Positions 23,241-35,394 of a stretch of DNA of 64,000 bases are shown piece after piece (within the stretch, counting starts at the first letter, position 1; every line of letters starts with the position of its first letter). The translations under genes and the position numbers were made by a program. The stretch comes from Solen grandis (lineage: Eukaryota > Mollusca > Bivalvia > Adapedonta > Solenidae), in contig CM037789.1 in NCBI GenBank assembly GCA_021229015.1, forward strand, positions 40,956,926 through 41,020,925, given 5' to 3'. The notes beneath the pieces were generated by a model that saw only the letters and a program-made list of their open reading frames with translations, did not search any database and was not told where the DNA came from.

Positions 23241-25178
23241 AGCTCACCTGAGCACAAAGTGCTCAAGGTGAGCTTTTGTGATCGCCCTTCGTCCGCGTCC
23301 GGCGTCGTCTGTCGTGCTTGTCCGCGCGTCAACAATTTGCTTTTAACGACATCTCCTCTGAAACCGCTGGACAGAATTTAATGAAACTTGGCAGGAATGT
23401 TCCTTGGGTGAGGCTCTACAAAAGTTGCTAAAATAAAGTTGATCCATGAAGAACTCTGGTTGCCATGGCTACAAAAAAAAATAATTTGAAAACTTTAAAA
23501 ATCATCTCCTTCAAAACTACTGGCCAGATTTCAAAATAATTTGGTACAGATGTTCCTTGGGTCAACCTCTACCAAAGTTGCTAAAATTATTCCGATCCGT
23601 AAAAAAACATGGCCGCCAGGGGCGGGCTTGTTTGCCTAATATGTATATAGAGAAACCTTTAAACAGCATCTCCTCTGAAACCACTGGACAGAATTTGATT
23701 AAACTTGGCAGGGATGATCTTGGGTCAACCTTCACAAAAGTTGCTAAAATAAACTTGATCCATGTAGAACCCTGGTTGCCATGGCAACAAAAAGAAAATA
23801 AAAATGAAAACTTTAAAAATCATCTTCTTCAAACTACTGGCCAGATTTTAAAATAAATTGGTACAGATGTTCCTTGGGTCAACCTCTACCAAAGTTGCTA
23901 AAATTATTCCGATCTGTAAAAAAACATGGCCGCCAGGGGCGGGGCTTATTTGCCTTATATGTATATAGAGAAACCTTTAAACAACATCTCCTCTGAAACC
24001 ACTGGACAGAATTGATTAAACTTGGCAGGGATGATCCTTGGTCAACCTTCACAAAAGTTGCTAAAATAAACTTGATCCATGTAGAACCCTGGTTGCCATG
24101 GCAACAAAAAGAAAATAAAAATGAAAACTTTAAAAATCATCTTCTTCAAACTACTGGCCATGATTTTAAAATAAATTGGTACAGATGTTCTTGGGTCAAC
24201 CTCTACCAAAGTTGCTAAAATTATTCCGATCTGTAAAAAAACATGCGCCAGGGGCGGGGCTTATTTGCCTTATATGTATATAGAGAAACCTTTAAACAAC
24301 ATATCCTCTGAAACCACTGGACAGAATTTGATTAAACTTGGCAGGGATGATCCTTGGGTCAACCTTCACAAAAGTTGCTAAAATAAACTTGATCCATGTA
24401 GAACCCTGGTTGCCATGGCAACAAAAAGAAAATAAAAATGAAAACTTTAAAAATCATCTTCTTCAAAACTAACTGGCCAGATTTTAAAATAAATTGGTAC
24501 AGATATTCCTTGGGTCAACCTCTACCAAAGTTGCTAAAAATTATTACGAACCGTAAAAAAAACATGGCCCCCAGGGGCGGAGCTTATTTGCCTTATAATA
24601 ATATAGAAAAACCTTTAAACAACATCTCCTCTGAAACCACTGGACAGAATTTGATTAAACTGGCAGGATGATCCTTGGGTCAACCTTCACAAAATTTTGC
24701 TAAAATAAACTTGATCCATGTAAACTCTGGTTGCCATGGAAAACAAAAAGAAAAAAAAATGAAAACTTTAAAAATCATCTTCTTCAAAACTACTGGCCAG
24801 ATTTTAAAATAAATTGGTCCAGATGTTCCTTGGGTCAACCTTACCAAAGTTGCAAAAATTATTCCGATCTGAAAAAAACATGGCCCCAGGGGCGGGGCTT
24901 ATTTGCCTTATATTTATATTGGGAAAACTTTAATCAACTTTTCCTCTGAAACCACTGGACAAAATTTTTGATTAAACTTGGCAGGAATGATCCTTGGGTC
25001 AACCTTCACAAAAGTTGCTAAAATAAACTTATCCAAGAGAACTCTGGTTGCCATGGCAACAAAAAAAAAAGAAAATTTTAAAAACTACGGGCCAAATTTT
25101 TAAAATAAGGGTACAGATGTTCATTGGGTAAACCTATTTATCTCGGGTGAGCTATTTAGGGCCTCATGGGCCTCTTGT
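23241..25178 (+). repeat. AGCTCACC-family dispersed repeat, copy 3 (long)
   Basis: It opens AGCTCACCTGAGCAC and AAAGTGCTCAAGGTGAGCT (hairpin-forming), then TTTGTGATCGCC, a TCCGCGTCCGGCGTC segment and CAACAATTTGC. The body is about five and a half tandem units of ~305-325 bp. Each unit contains ACGACATCTCCTCTGAAACC (or AACATC), GTTGCCATGGCAACAAAAAG, ACTACTGGCCAGATTT and ATGGCCGCCAGGGGCGG. It ends GTGAGCTATTTAGGGCC then TCATGGGCCTCTTGT. The ~70-100-codon frames in it are chance products of the repeat. Confidence 0.9.
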
Positions 25179-28009
25179 TTCAAGTCTTATCCTCTTTGGG
25201 ATAATGCAGCATTTGTGGTAATGAATCCATTGTCTTTTTTATGACATATGAGTACTTGGATTCAATTGCCTGTAGCTCCTGTCATGGTCTTGAAGAATAT
25301 GTGGCCACCCCATCAGATGTACATGAAAGTATGCTTAAAAATAACCAATATAAACCGCGTAATTATGGTCATAAAAATTTTTATTTAATTTTTATTTATC
25401 ACAAAATTTTTTTTATTAATTCTTTATTTTGATTTGTGTTAATATGCAAATGGACATGATATATAGATCTAAATGTAGTACAAAATGAAAAAAATAGTAC
25501 ATTCTTGTTTTCCTCTTTCTCCATTGCTGATACTGGTGTCAATGATGAATGGTAGTCTAATGATAAGTTGAATAAATTTCCTAACAAAAATGATAAAATA
25601 AAATATTACACACCTTTAATATATTTAAACCCTTTCCACTAGCTTACTTAAGGATATAAATAAATTTCCTAAATCTTTGAAGAATTTAGTGCGAATTTCT
25701 GTCCAGTCCTTGATGTCAATTTCTGTCCAGTCCTTTTCTGTCCAGTCCTTGATGTAAATTATTAAAAAAGGGGAATGTGACAACCATCAAAAGACATCAA
25801 TTTTCAGATGACTCATATTTTCAAATAAACACATATTTTTTAGATGACTTCATCAAAATATAAAAGTATGTTTGGTGATTTTTGGCTTTTTTTTCCTATT
25901 TGAAAAGTCTATACAAAAAAATATCTGACCAAATAAATGATTAAACGGGGGGTCTGAAGCATTACATGGTAACGCAATCCCATATTGTAAAAACCCAAAA
26001 CAGTTTTTTACGTCTACGATTTTACCCTTACTAATACAGTAAAGGTGGCCCTTTATGACACCAACATGAATTTACTTTAGAATGAGTGGAAAAGTCTTGG
26101 AATATCTTGATCAGCCCTTGTATATGTGGTAGTTGTATATACCACTGCATGTGTGGTATTCATGTGTATGTTTGTGCACTTAAGACTAAACTGTATTGGT
26201 TAAAGTCAAATGTATAATTTGATGCCATATGCCTCTTACATCACTTATATGGATAAACAGTTTTGACCTAATTTAACTATATTTACAGTTCATTAGTTTT
26301 CTGTATGGCTGTATGCTTTGGAAACTAACTAGTCTGAACAGCTCCATGGTAGTTCATGCCACTGTGTATGGAACCCTATTAGTTTGCAGTTCAATTTTTT
26401 GTTGATTATGGTTGTGCATATGATTCAGATGATGGCCCTTGAGGAGAGACATAAATGTCACTCAACACATCGTCCATAAATACATTTAATGTTTTTACAT
26501 TCATTGATATTCATTTATAATCGCACTAACTCCTGTGTAAGTTTCATGATATTCCCTTGTTATTATAACAAGACATATTTGTGCATGGATTTTTACATGT
26601 GTTTTTAAATCTGCATTGAAACAATTCACTAATGCATTCAGAAGAGAAGAGTTGTTACTGTATAATTGTTTTCATTGGGACTTATGCTTTAAATGCAACA
26701 TACATGCAGACTTGTGTGTATATTTTCATTTCGCACTTGAATGCAAGAATGTTTGTACATTGCTGGTGTGTATTTAGATTTCATTATATGAAGCGTAGAT
26801 CTAAGTTGGCTATGGTCCCATTACCACTATTACAGTCTGATCAATAAGGTTTATACATAATTATTCCATGTGTCACTTCACTTGACTCATTATTCTACCT
26901 TTATGATTCTGCTATTGTTTAAACATGGTTTCAAGCCCAAATTTTAAAAAATTTACTTCTCTGAAAAGGGATTTAACATATTAAGATGATTGCTGATTCT
27001 TGATCATTTTCTACAAACCGCCTTCAATTTGCCTTTTACTTTCAGTTTTGGGGTGAAGTTTAATTTTTCGAAGTACAAATTTGTCGTGTGAATTGTATCA
27101 TATCTAGATATTTGTGACCAAAGTCCAACTTTCTGTGATCAGACATTTGTATAGTATCAAGTACACCAGTTTTATGCCATGATTCAAGATTATCAAATAA
27201 ACATTTTTTAAACCAAAACTGTCCTGATCTTTTGTCCATGTCCACAGCAGTATGTTGTGTGCAAAACACCTGACGTGCACAAAATCCCAATTACTGAGAG
27301 ACTATTTAAATATTGTAAAATCAAATATTTGTTGACATTAAATTTTGTTTGAATTTCTTTTAAGGCAATATCATGGGTGCAATACATTTGTAGAAAATAG
27401 AAAGTGAGGTCTATTACCTAATGAACGAGTCATTTATTGTCAGATTGAACCATCACCCGAAATCATAGTTCCTGTGTGATTTTCATAGACACTGAAAAGA
27501 CACTGTTTGGCAGTCTTTTTGTTGGGCAAAAGTTAATGCGGGCCCCGAAACTGAGAATGCTTGCTGTTTTTAAATCTACTAATGCTTTTTTTTTTCAGTT
27601 TATATTTCTGAAGCCTATTCTAATTGAAGAGCTTTAATGAATCTGAAAATGATTTGTATCAGGATAAAATCATACTTTTTTTCTATAATGTGGTAATATT
27701 AGAAATATTTCATCTTAAAAATATGAATTTTAATGGCTTTTTAATGTAGTAAACATTTGAGGAGTAGAATAAGGAAATAATCAGAAAAATGAAATGTCTC
27801 AATGTAATCATATAAAATCCCAGGAATTTATCATTCAAAATGGTCACCAAGAGTAGGGATAATAACTGATGCGGGAACTTTGTATTTTTGACATTGGAAA
27901 TCGCATGATAACATGTCAACTATGACGATATTTTTTATAACTTAGCAAGGATAAGAAACGCTGTTTATTTGCACAACATGCTCTAGGCAGCCATTCTAAT
28001 CACCTGTCC
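25179..28009. other. Gene-free stretch
   Basis: No supported gene. Around 25,690-25,755 the phrase TTTCTGTCCAGTCCTTGATGT recurs three times as a small tandem repeat. Frames at 25241-25432, 26632-26847 and 27060-27290 (-) have no recognised domain. Base quality looks good again from about 25.2 kb. Confidence 0.4.
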
Positions 28010-28023
28010 TCATCCGTCGTGTG

Positions 28024-28252
28024 CAGTGGCCTCCGTGGACAGAAGGTAAAGTCGCTGACTTTAACACTCACTCAGCCCCTCACCGCGTGGGTTCGAATCC
28101 CGGCAGGGGCATTCGGATTTTCATGTGAGGGAAACCTTCCACTGGGTTGCCGGATGCCTCCGTGCGTTCGGGGTCTTCCCCACCTGTAATTAGCTGGACG
28201 TCGCTATATGACTGAAATACTGTCGAAGCGACGGTAAACTCAAATAGTCAAG
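28024..28252 (+). mobile_element. tRNA-derived SINE, complete, 14-bp TSD
   Basis: The 229-bp element is flanked by the exact 14-base duplication TCATCCGTCGTGTG (28010-28023 and 28253-28266). The 5' tRNA-like head (CAGTGGCCTCCGTGGAC) carries a degenerate A box, and GGGTTCGAATCCC at about 28090 is a perfect B box. The body contains ATTCGGATTTTCATGTGAGG and the 3' part TAATTAGCTGGACGTCGCTA, as in related bivalve SINEs. The tail ends ACTCAAATAGTCAAG, without poly(A). Transcription would be by RNA polymerase III and mobilisation by a partner LINE. Confidence 0.92.
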
Positions 28253-28340
28253 TCATCCGTCGTGTGTCATGGCTACCAACAGAATTTTATTGTCGTGCCC
28301 AATTTGCTGTAACTTTTGTGTTATGAGGAATTGTGTATCT

Positions 28341-28924
28341 AAAATAGATAATTGAAGTCTTTGATTCTTTCCAGTAATAACTATTATTTTAGTCCGCTTG
28401 ATAATAGTCAAAACACCAAGTTTAAGAATAAACATGACCCTGATATTTAACATGCTGACTTTTCTAATAATGCCTTACATTTATTGACTACAACGTTTTG
28501 TAATTATGTAAATGTTTAAAATGATTTTTAACTATTATGACTTTTAGGTATAAAAATACTGAATTCGAAGCAAGTACTGAATAAATCTTAACTATAAATG
28601 CTCTATAATCAAACCACTGTAATCAACATTTTTACGAATATAGTATACAAATGGATAAAATGAAATAACAACATATTTTTCCCACTTTCTGAACTATTGA
28701 ATAGATAATTCTTTTTTCTACGTTTATTTGAGATCAAGAAAGTAAAGAGCATTATGGGATGTAACAAAATACTGAATTTTTACAGAAACTGGGTTACTTT
28801 TTATTTAAGTGATAGAAATAGAACTAGTGTTTTAAGAAAATATAACTGACTTACCTAAAATAGATAATAAGATGTCTTTGATCCTTTCCAGTAATAACTT
28901 TTTTTTTAGTCCGCACGATAATAG
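28341..28924. repeat. Dispersed ~67-bp direct repeat, two copies
   Basis: 28341-28407 and 28857-28924 share AAAATAGATAAT, GTCTTTGAT.CTTTCCAG, TAATAACT and TTTTAGTCCGC..GATAATAG. The offset is about 517 bp. This is probably a local duplication; no gene lies between. Confidence 0.75.
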
Positions 28925-29565
28925 TGCCTGACCTCCTGGATAAGGATCTTATATCAGACTACACGTTTTTAACTTTGACCCAATGAAATTACTTTAAATT
29001 TCGGCTTAAATTTTGAAGGGCGGGCTGTGATAGACGACTTCTGGGAAGCAGAAAGTCTTAATCTAAACTAAGAAAACGTGCGAAAGAATAATTGTAGCTT
29101 GTCTCGTCTAATCAACAAGTTCCGTTGTAATCCAAGTATGTCTCATCTTATCAGCGATCATTTGACGATAGAACATGTTATCGCCTCTTTGAGACATAAA
29201 GTAACAACTACCGAGACATTGATTACCTTTCAAAACACAAACCATCCGAAACCCTCTTGTTTTTATAAAAACATATTTCCCAAATTCCACGCCAGTATTT
29301 TAAAATAATCTTACTTGATTATCTTTCTTTTGACTATTTGTCTACTAATAAAACCTATATGAAATACATTTTTTTTCTTAATGTGACTCACAAAATTAAT
29401 ATTTAGATTTTTCCCAAATTTTATCTAAAATATCTCTACTTTTTACAGCATAACATTATTAAAAATCTTCTTTTTGAAACAAATAGTCAGTATTCAATTT
29501 ATTGGGCCGAAAGTGAAATGTGATGTGTTAATATGGCGTATCTCATAAAGCAGTGGTTTTTTTTA
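28925..29565. other. Gene-free stretch
   Basis: No supported gene. A 76-codon plus frame at 29078-29308 and an overlapping minus frame show no domain. Confidence 0.35.
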
Positions 29566-30602
29566 TAGCCACCTGAGCACTTGTGCTCGGGTAGCTTTTG
29601 TGATCGCCTTTTGTCCGTCGTGCGTCGTGCGTCGTGCGTCGTCAGTCGTCCGTCGTCCGTCGTCAACAATTGCTTGTGAACCCTTAGAGGCCACAGTTTT
29701 GGCCCAATCTTCATGAAACTTGGTCAGGATGTTTTTTCTACATGATATCTCGATGAGTTCGAATTGGGTCTGTGGGTCAAAAACTAGGTCACTAGGTCAA
29801 ATCTTAGAAAAACCTTGTGAACACTCTAGAGGCCACAAATTTGGGCCCCAAACTTCATCAAACTTAATCAGAATGTTTGGCTACATGATATCTCGGAAAG
29901 AGTTCGAAATTGGGTCATGTGGGGGCAAAAGTAGGTACTAGGTCAAATCCTTGAAAAACCTTGTGAACACTCTAGAGGCCCAGTTTTAGCCCAATCTTCA
30001 TAAAATTTGGTCAGGATATTTGCTACATGATATCTCGGGTGAGTTCGATATTGGGTCATGTGGGGTCAAAAACTAGGTCACCAGGTCAAATCTTAAAAAA
30101 CCTTTTGAACACCATACAGACCACAGTTTTTGGCCTAATTTTCATAAATTTTGGTCAGGATGTTTATCTACATGATTTTCTTGCAAAGAGTATGAAATTG
30201 GGTCATGTGGGATCAAAAACTAGGGCACCAGGTCAAATCTAAAAAAACCTTGTGAACCTCTAAGGGCCCCAGTTTTAAACCCAAACTTCAATAATTTGGG
30301 CAGGGTTTTTGTCTAATTGATATATTGGATATTGAAAAAAAGTCACATAGGTCAAAAAAATGATCACCATCAATCTAAAAAAAACCTTGTGAACACTCTA
30401 GAGGCCTACATTTTTGTCCCATCTTCAAAAACTTAATATGAATGATACTGCAAAATTTCCCAGTTGAGTGCAAATTCAGGTAGGATCAATATGTAGGTCA
30501 CTTGTCAAATTTTAAAAAAAACATTTTAGATGCCAGATTTTTGCATTATGCCTAACACAGCCATCTTACCAGTGACGACACGGGCCATTTTGGGCCCCCT
30601 TT
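29566..30602 (+). repeat. AGCTCACC-family dispersed repeat, copy 4
   Basis: It opens AGCCACCTGAGCACTTG and TGCTCGGGTAGCTTTTGTG, then (GTGCGTC)n-like text and CGTCAACAATTGC. Next come about six tandem units of ~144 bp (TGTGAACACTCTAGAGGCC, AATCTTCATGAAACTTGG, TACATGATATCTCGG, AAAACTAGGTCACTAGG). It ends GACACGGGCCATTTTGGGCC. It is close to the 13.8-kb copy and distinct in its units from the 23-kb copy. Later units are increasingly decayed. Confidence 0.85.
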
Positions 30603-31020
30603 TGTAATAATTTACAGTTTTTTTGTGCTCTACTAAAAAAAAAGGGCTCAAAACATTTTTTGAAACTTTTTAAAATAGTTTAGGTTTTTTTTGCGAACCC
30701 TTTAATCCACATTCCTGACTAGGAATCCGTTATTTTTGTATATAATGAGGAGGGCCGTGAAAACGACGAGGGAGATATACTTAGGAAACATACACATCTC
30801 TCTCCTTTTCCCATCTCTCCGTCTATTTTTTTGTTTGAGACTTCAAAAATAAAACTACTTGCTTCATGATTTCATGTTAAAATTTGAAAAATTATTTTCT
30901 AAAAACTTTAAAAATTTTCCGGACATGCAAATTTATGAACGAGCTCCCATTTATAACGGGGCATCAAATTATATAGGGAGTATAGAGTAATAATTTAAAT
31001 GTCTTTTAACCCTCCCTTTG

Positions 31021-31226
31021 CACAACATCTCGAGGTGAAAGGTTGCTTTTTTTTACTTTTGCACAACATCTCGAGGTGAACTGTTGCTTTTCCCTTCTTG
31101 TGCACAACATGCTCGAGGTGAACTGTTTTTTTTTACCTTACTTGTGCACAACATGCTCGATTGAACTTTTGTTTTTTTTTTTACCTTACTTTTGACAGCA
31201 TGCCGAGGTGAACTTTTGTTTTAACC
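31021..31226. repeat. ~45-bp tandem repeat, five copies
   Basis: Units read TTGTGCACAACATGCTCG then AGGTGAACTGTTGCTTTT and a T-rich tail. The copies differ by short insertions (CATCTCG or CATGCTCG). Confidence 0.85.
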
Positions 31227-32875
31227 CTGGCGTCGTTCAGTATATAAAACCTTTGCAACCGTTCGGGGAGCCCCACTCAAAAAATGTCCATAAAAAAACG
31301 CTGAAAAGAATATCTGTAAAGTGATTTGATAAAAAAAACTTTACAGAAAATTGATTTTTTTAAGTTTACATTTTATTAAAAGTGTTTTAAAATTTCTTTT
31401 TGAAAAACATCTTAAAATGCCTACACCTTTTGTTTTAAAAGCTGAATTGTTGTCACAGGGGCCCAATAAACAGTAACATAAGACATTTGAAAAACAATAT
31501 TACGAAGGAACAGTAGGTATATATCTAAAAGACAATTTCATACTTACTTTAGCAAGGGTTCATGCGGTTTTCATAAAAATGTAACCCTGATTCCCGCAGC
31601 GTTGTAAACAATTTGCATTGGATCACTAACCGTTTATATCTGAAACCCAGACAAAATGGATAATAGGGAAATTTTCCTTTGACCTACAAAGAAAACAAAA
31701 GTAAACTTCACTGTGCAAAGCTGTGATTTTAATCAAAAAATTTTTAAAACACCACACAACCACACACACAACACCCAAAAGAACAAAACATTTGCTATTC
31801 CCGGAAGCAATTTACAAAAACAATTTTTAGGCAGAATGATGTCTAAAAAATTTTGAAAAAGCTTTGCCCCTTTGAAAACTTTTTTTCCTAGTATGACTAA
31901 TAGAAAATTTTAAAAAGAATTCTTTTTTGTTACTTGCAATTTTGCAAATGATCAACTTAGGGTTTCTATCATAATTACTCCCAACTCAAAATTGTACAAA
32001 AAATTTTAAAAAATTATTCGCCTTTTATAATTTGTTTACAAAAGGATTACATAAAAAGCTCGTAAAAATGCTTAAGTAAGTATAAAAAAAAATTTTTCAA
32101 ATGGTTTACCGATATTCAGTGTGAGGCTGGTTTTTAAGAAAATCGCTGTTTGGGGTCACCATAAATATCTCATTGGTTTTATTACCTCTGTAGGCTTTCA
32201 CACTATTCAAACCATTTGTTTTCATTTAGGGAGATAAGCACAATACTTAGTATGCTTTTTTTAGCACTTTGCCACAGGTTATCCTCTTCAACTCCGATGA
32301 GACGTTTTTTCTATTTCTTCAAGTTTTAGAACAGAAAAAACCTTTCCCTTTCATTTTTTCAAAAAAAAAAAGATCAAAACACCCTTTCTTTTTTAGTAAA
32401 ATCTCAAAATTAATATATGTACACACTTGTCCGACCTGAAACTTTTATCTTTTTAAGGAAACGTCGTTTAACTCGAACTAGCGTAGCGACAACCCGCGAC
32501 AACATACAAAAACAAACGATGAATGCGTTTGTTTATTGATACTCTTCTAGATTTAAAGAAACACGTCAAATTAAAAAATTAAAAAAAATGAAGGTTTTGC
32601 ATTCAAACATGTTGTTAAAAAAAAAAAAAAAAAAAAAAATTTTTTCCCTTTTTAGCACACAAAATTTTGTACATTCCCTAATTTCGCCGCAAAGTGTGCA
32701 AACGATTTGTTTGATTGTCGATTTGTATTCAGCGGGTTTGTTTTCTTTATGTAAAATTCGAAGACGAAAAACACCCAACAATTTTTTTTGGTGATTCTCA
32801 ATTATTCATATTTTTGAAAGGGGGGATTAAAAACCAAAGCCAAACCCTTAAAAAGGGGGTTTAGGGCAAAAATTA
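31227..32875. other. Gene-free AT-rich stretch
   Basis: No supported gene. There are very frequent A and T runs. A 22-base A run at about 32618-32639 creates the mirrored short open frames there. Confidence 0.4.
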
Positions 32876-32879
32876 ATAA

Positions 32880-33660
32880 AGGATTTTCTTCATAATTACT
32901 AATTTTCTGCTGAAAACCATGATTAAATGAACTTTTAAAGAAAAAAAAATCTGAAACTGATATGGGCCTTCCCTATCGCTTGCAATTGTAAACGATAACC
33001 TAACCCTAACCTTAAAGGAAGGAGTTCTACCAAAAAGGGAAGAAAAATACGTATTTTTTATTAAGATGACTTTTTTCTTGAATAAGTAAATGTTCATTAC
33101 ATTAAAATTTAAGAAGAAAAAATAATTATACGAAATATAAACCCAATTGAACAATTGTCACAAAAAAACTAATCTAACAGTAACAAAAGGGAGCAAGGAA
33201 AAAAGGGAAAATTTAAATATACTTATAATTTTTATTTGATTACTATTTTTTTACTGTCAAACAGAAAGCTTTCATTCAGGACTTTAAAGCAATAATAATG
33301 CAATAATAATCTTAAAAACAAAAATTTCCATTCGTAGTTGCATTTGTCGGGCGATAACCCTAAGCTAACGGAGGGGAATTATTGCTAAAAAGGAAGTATT
33401 AAAATCGATTCACGATTCATTTTTTAGATTTTTATTAAAAAACTCCTAACTTTGAAATTTAAAGAAAAAAATATTAAAACAAAATTTAACTTTAATTGAA
33501 TGCATTAAAATAACCTAATCTAACCCAAACAAAAGGAAAACAATGGCAAAAGGTAATTATAATACTTATAAATTTTTTGATTACTATGTTCTGTACGTCA
33601 GTAGAAAGCATTCATACATGGACATTTAAGAAATATTAGGAGGGATACAAGGGAATTTTG
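32880..33660. repeat. ~340-bp tandem duplication
   Basis: Two diverged copies share CGATAACC(C)TAA..CTAAC, TTAAAATAACCTAATCTAAC, TTTTTTGATTACTAT and AGAAAGC.TTCAT at an offset of about 340 bp. The first copy contains CTAACCCTAACCTTAA, a short telomere-like motif. Confidence 0.6.
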
Positions 33661-35394
33661 GGGGTCATTTTTTTGTTTTTTTTAAAAGGCGAGTTCATAA
33701 TATTTTTTTTTAAAAATTAAAACATATCAAAAATTTGATTTCATGATATGAAAATTTTGAAACAAATATATATATACTAGAAAATAATTGTTTCTTGAGG
33801 GTTTTGGTTTAAATGATGGGCCATTTGTTAAAATGGCCACTTTTTTTTCCTCGTTATGATTGGGCTACTTAAAACCGTGGTCATTTGAGATAAATTTTTT
33901 TGATTTTTTGTGTAAAACAGTGACTTTTTCAGTTGGGTATTCGGCCTTTTTGAAACTGTGTTTTGTCGTGAATCGTTGAAAAAAATTTATAATAATTTTT
34001 AACTAATTTTAATCTGAAAGATATATATTGGTGTATCGAAATAATTTGTAATTATAAGGTAAAAAAAAAGGTATTCTTTTTGTTAATAGGTTTTTTTAAA
34101 CTGTTTTGGATATTTAAAAAAAACATTTTTCAGTATTAATTTTTATTTCGTTGCAAGTATCAATTGCGATGAGATGATGATGAGATAATTATTATTTATT
34201 GAGAAAAAAGTGATAAAGATGATGCTTTATGGGTTTTTTTTTGGAAACCCTGGTTCCCCGGGTTTACCTGTAGTTCAAAATGGATATCCCCTGTTACCCC
34301 GGGTTCCTTGAATTTCTCTGGTAACCCGGGTTAGGGTTAGGGTTAGGGTATGGCTTGAAAGAATGTTCCCCCGTCAACAGATACCCAACACGTGACCCAA
34401 AAAAAAAGGTTGACAGTCACGTGATCTTTTCCCGTGCAAGATTGGTTGTTAGGATATGTCCTTCTTATCTGACTTCACTATACATTTTTCCTCGCTTTTG
34501 CAGTTACGCTTTGCAAGTTAGTGAAAATTTGGATAGTGATTTATATTTTCTGGTTTTTTGTGCTCCCTATTTTTTTGAAGGTTTTAAATCTTTTGCATTT
34601 CATTATCTTTTTTCTTTTCCTTTAAATTTGAATCATAACGGGTATTTTGGGGAAAATAATTTTTTTTAATTTATGAAAAATAGTTATTATTTCGTCAAAA
34701 AATTTAAATCAAAAAGTTTGGGTTTTTGTTATTGTATATTCCATTTCTTTTTCACATTCTTTTTTTTTGAAAAAATAATGCAGGGGTTTCAATATTTTTT
34801 TTTTTTAATTTAAAAAATTGGAAATTTTTAATTTTTGCCTTAATAATCATAATTAAAACTGTGTTTGTTAATAGAAGTAAAAATAATGATTAGAACTTAT
34901 TTTTTTATGGGACATAACTTTTAATTTTTAACTTTTTTATCGAGATTACTTTTCCCAATCGCAAAAAAATTTTACCTCTAGTTTACCCAGCCCTAACCCA
35001 AAACCCAACTCTAACCCTCCGTCACCCAGTACCGATTTAAAATTTTTTAAAATTTATCGAGATTTTTTAATTTTCTGCACAGCATTTGGAGTAAACCTTT
35101 GCATAGTTTACCCAAACCCTTCCCCCTAACCTAACCTTAATGTAAAACCTTTTTTTGTCAGCCATTCATTTTTTACTTTTTCGTGGATTAAGTTCTTTCC
35201 CTCTTTTGGGAGTAACTCTAGTTACAGTTATTTTACTCTTCCAAACCCTTCCCTTTAACCTAACCCAAAAAACCCCGTGGACCCTAACCCGATTCATTTA
35301 AGGGGTTAATGAAACTGTGATTTGGATTTAAATTTAATCAATATAAATTCAATTCCAAAATTCCTTTTTAAATTAATTTTTTTTTCAATTTCAG

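Noticed and set aside
23557..24949. Series of 70-100-codon ORFs with shared text (GQPLPKL, PWLPWQQKENKNENFK)
   Set aside because: They are the same repeat unit of the AGCTCACC element translated several times; frames differ between units and hit stops.
28024..28130. tRNA gene suggested by a perfect B box (GGGTTCGAATCCC)
   Set aside because: No cloverleaf, a degenerate A box, and the segment is the head of a SINE with a 14-bp target duplication. The same head recurs at 62.7 kb.
34320..34350. True chromosome end at 34.3 kb
   Set aside because: Only three TTAGGG units, followed by gene-bearing sequence; treated as a macro-repeat boundary.
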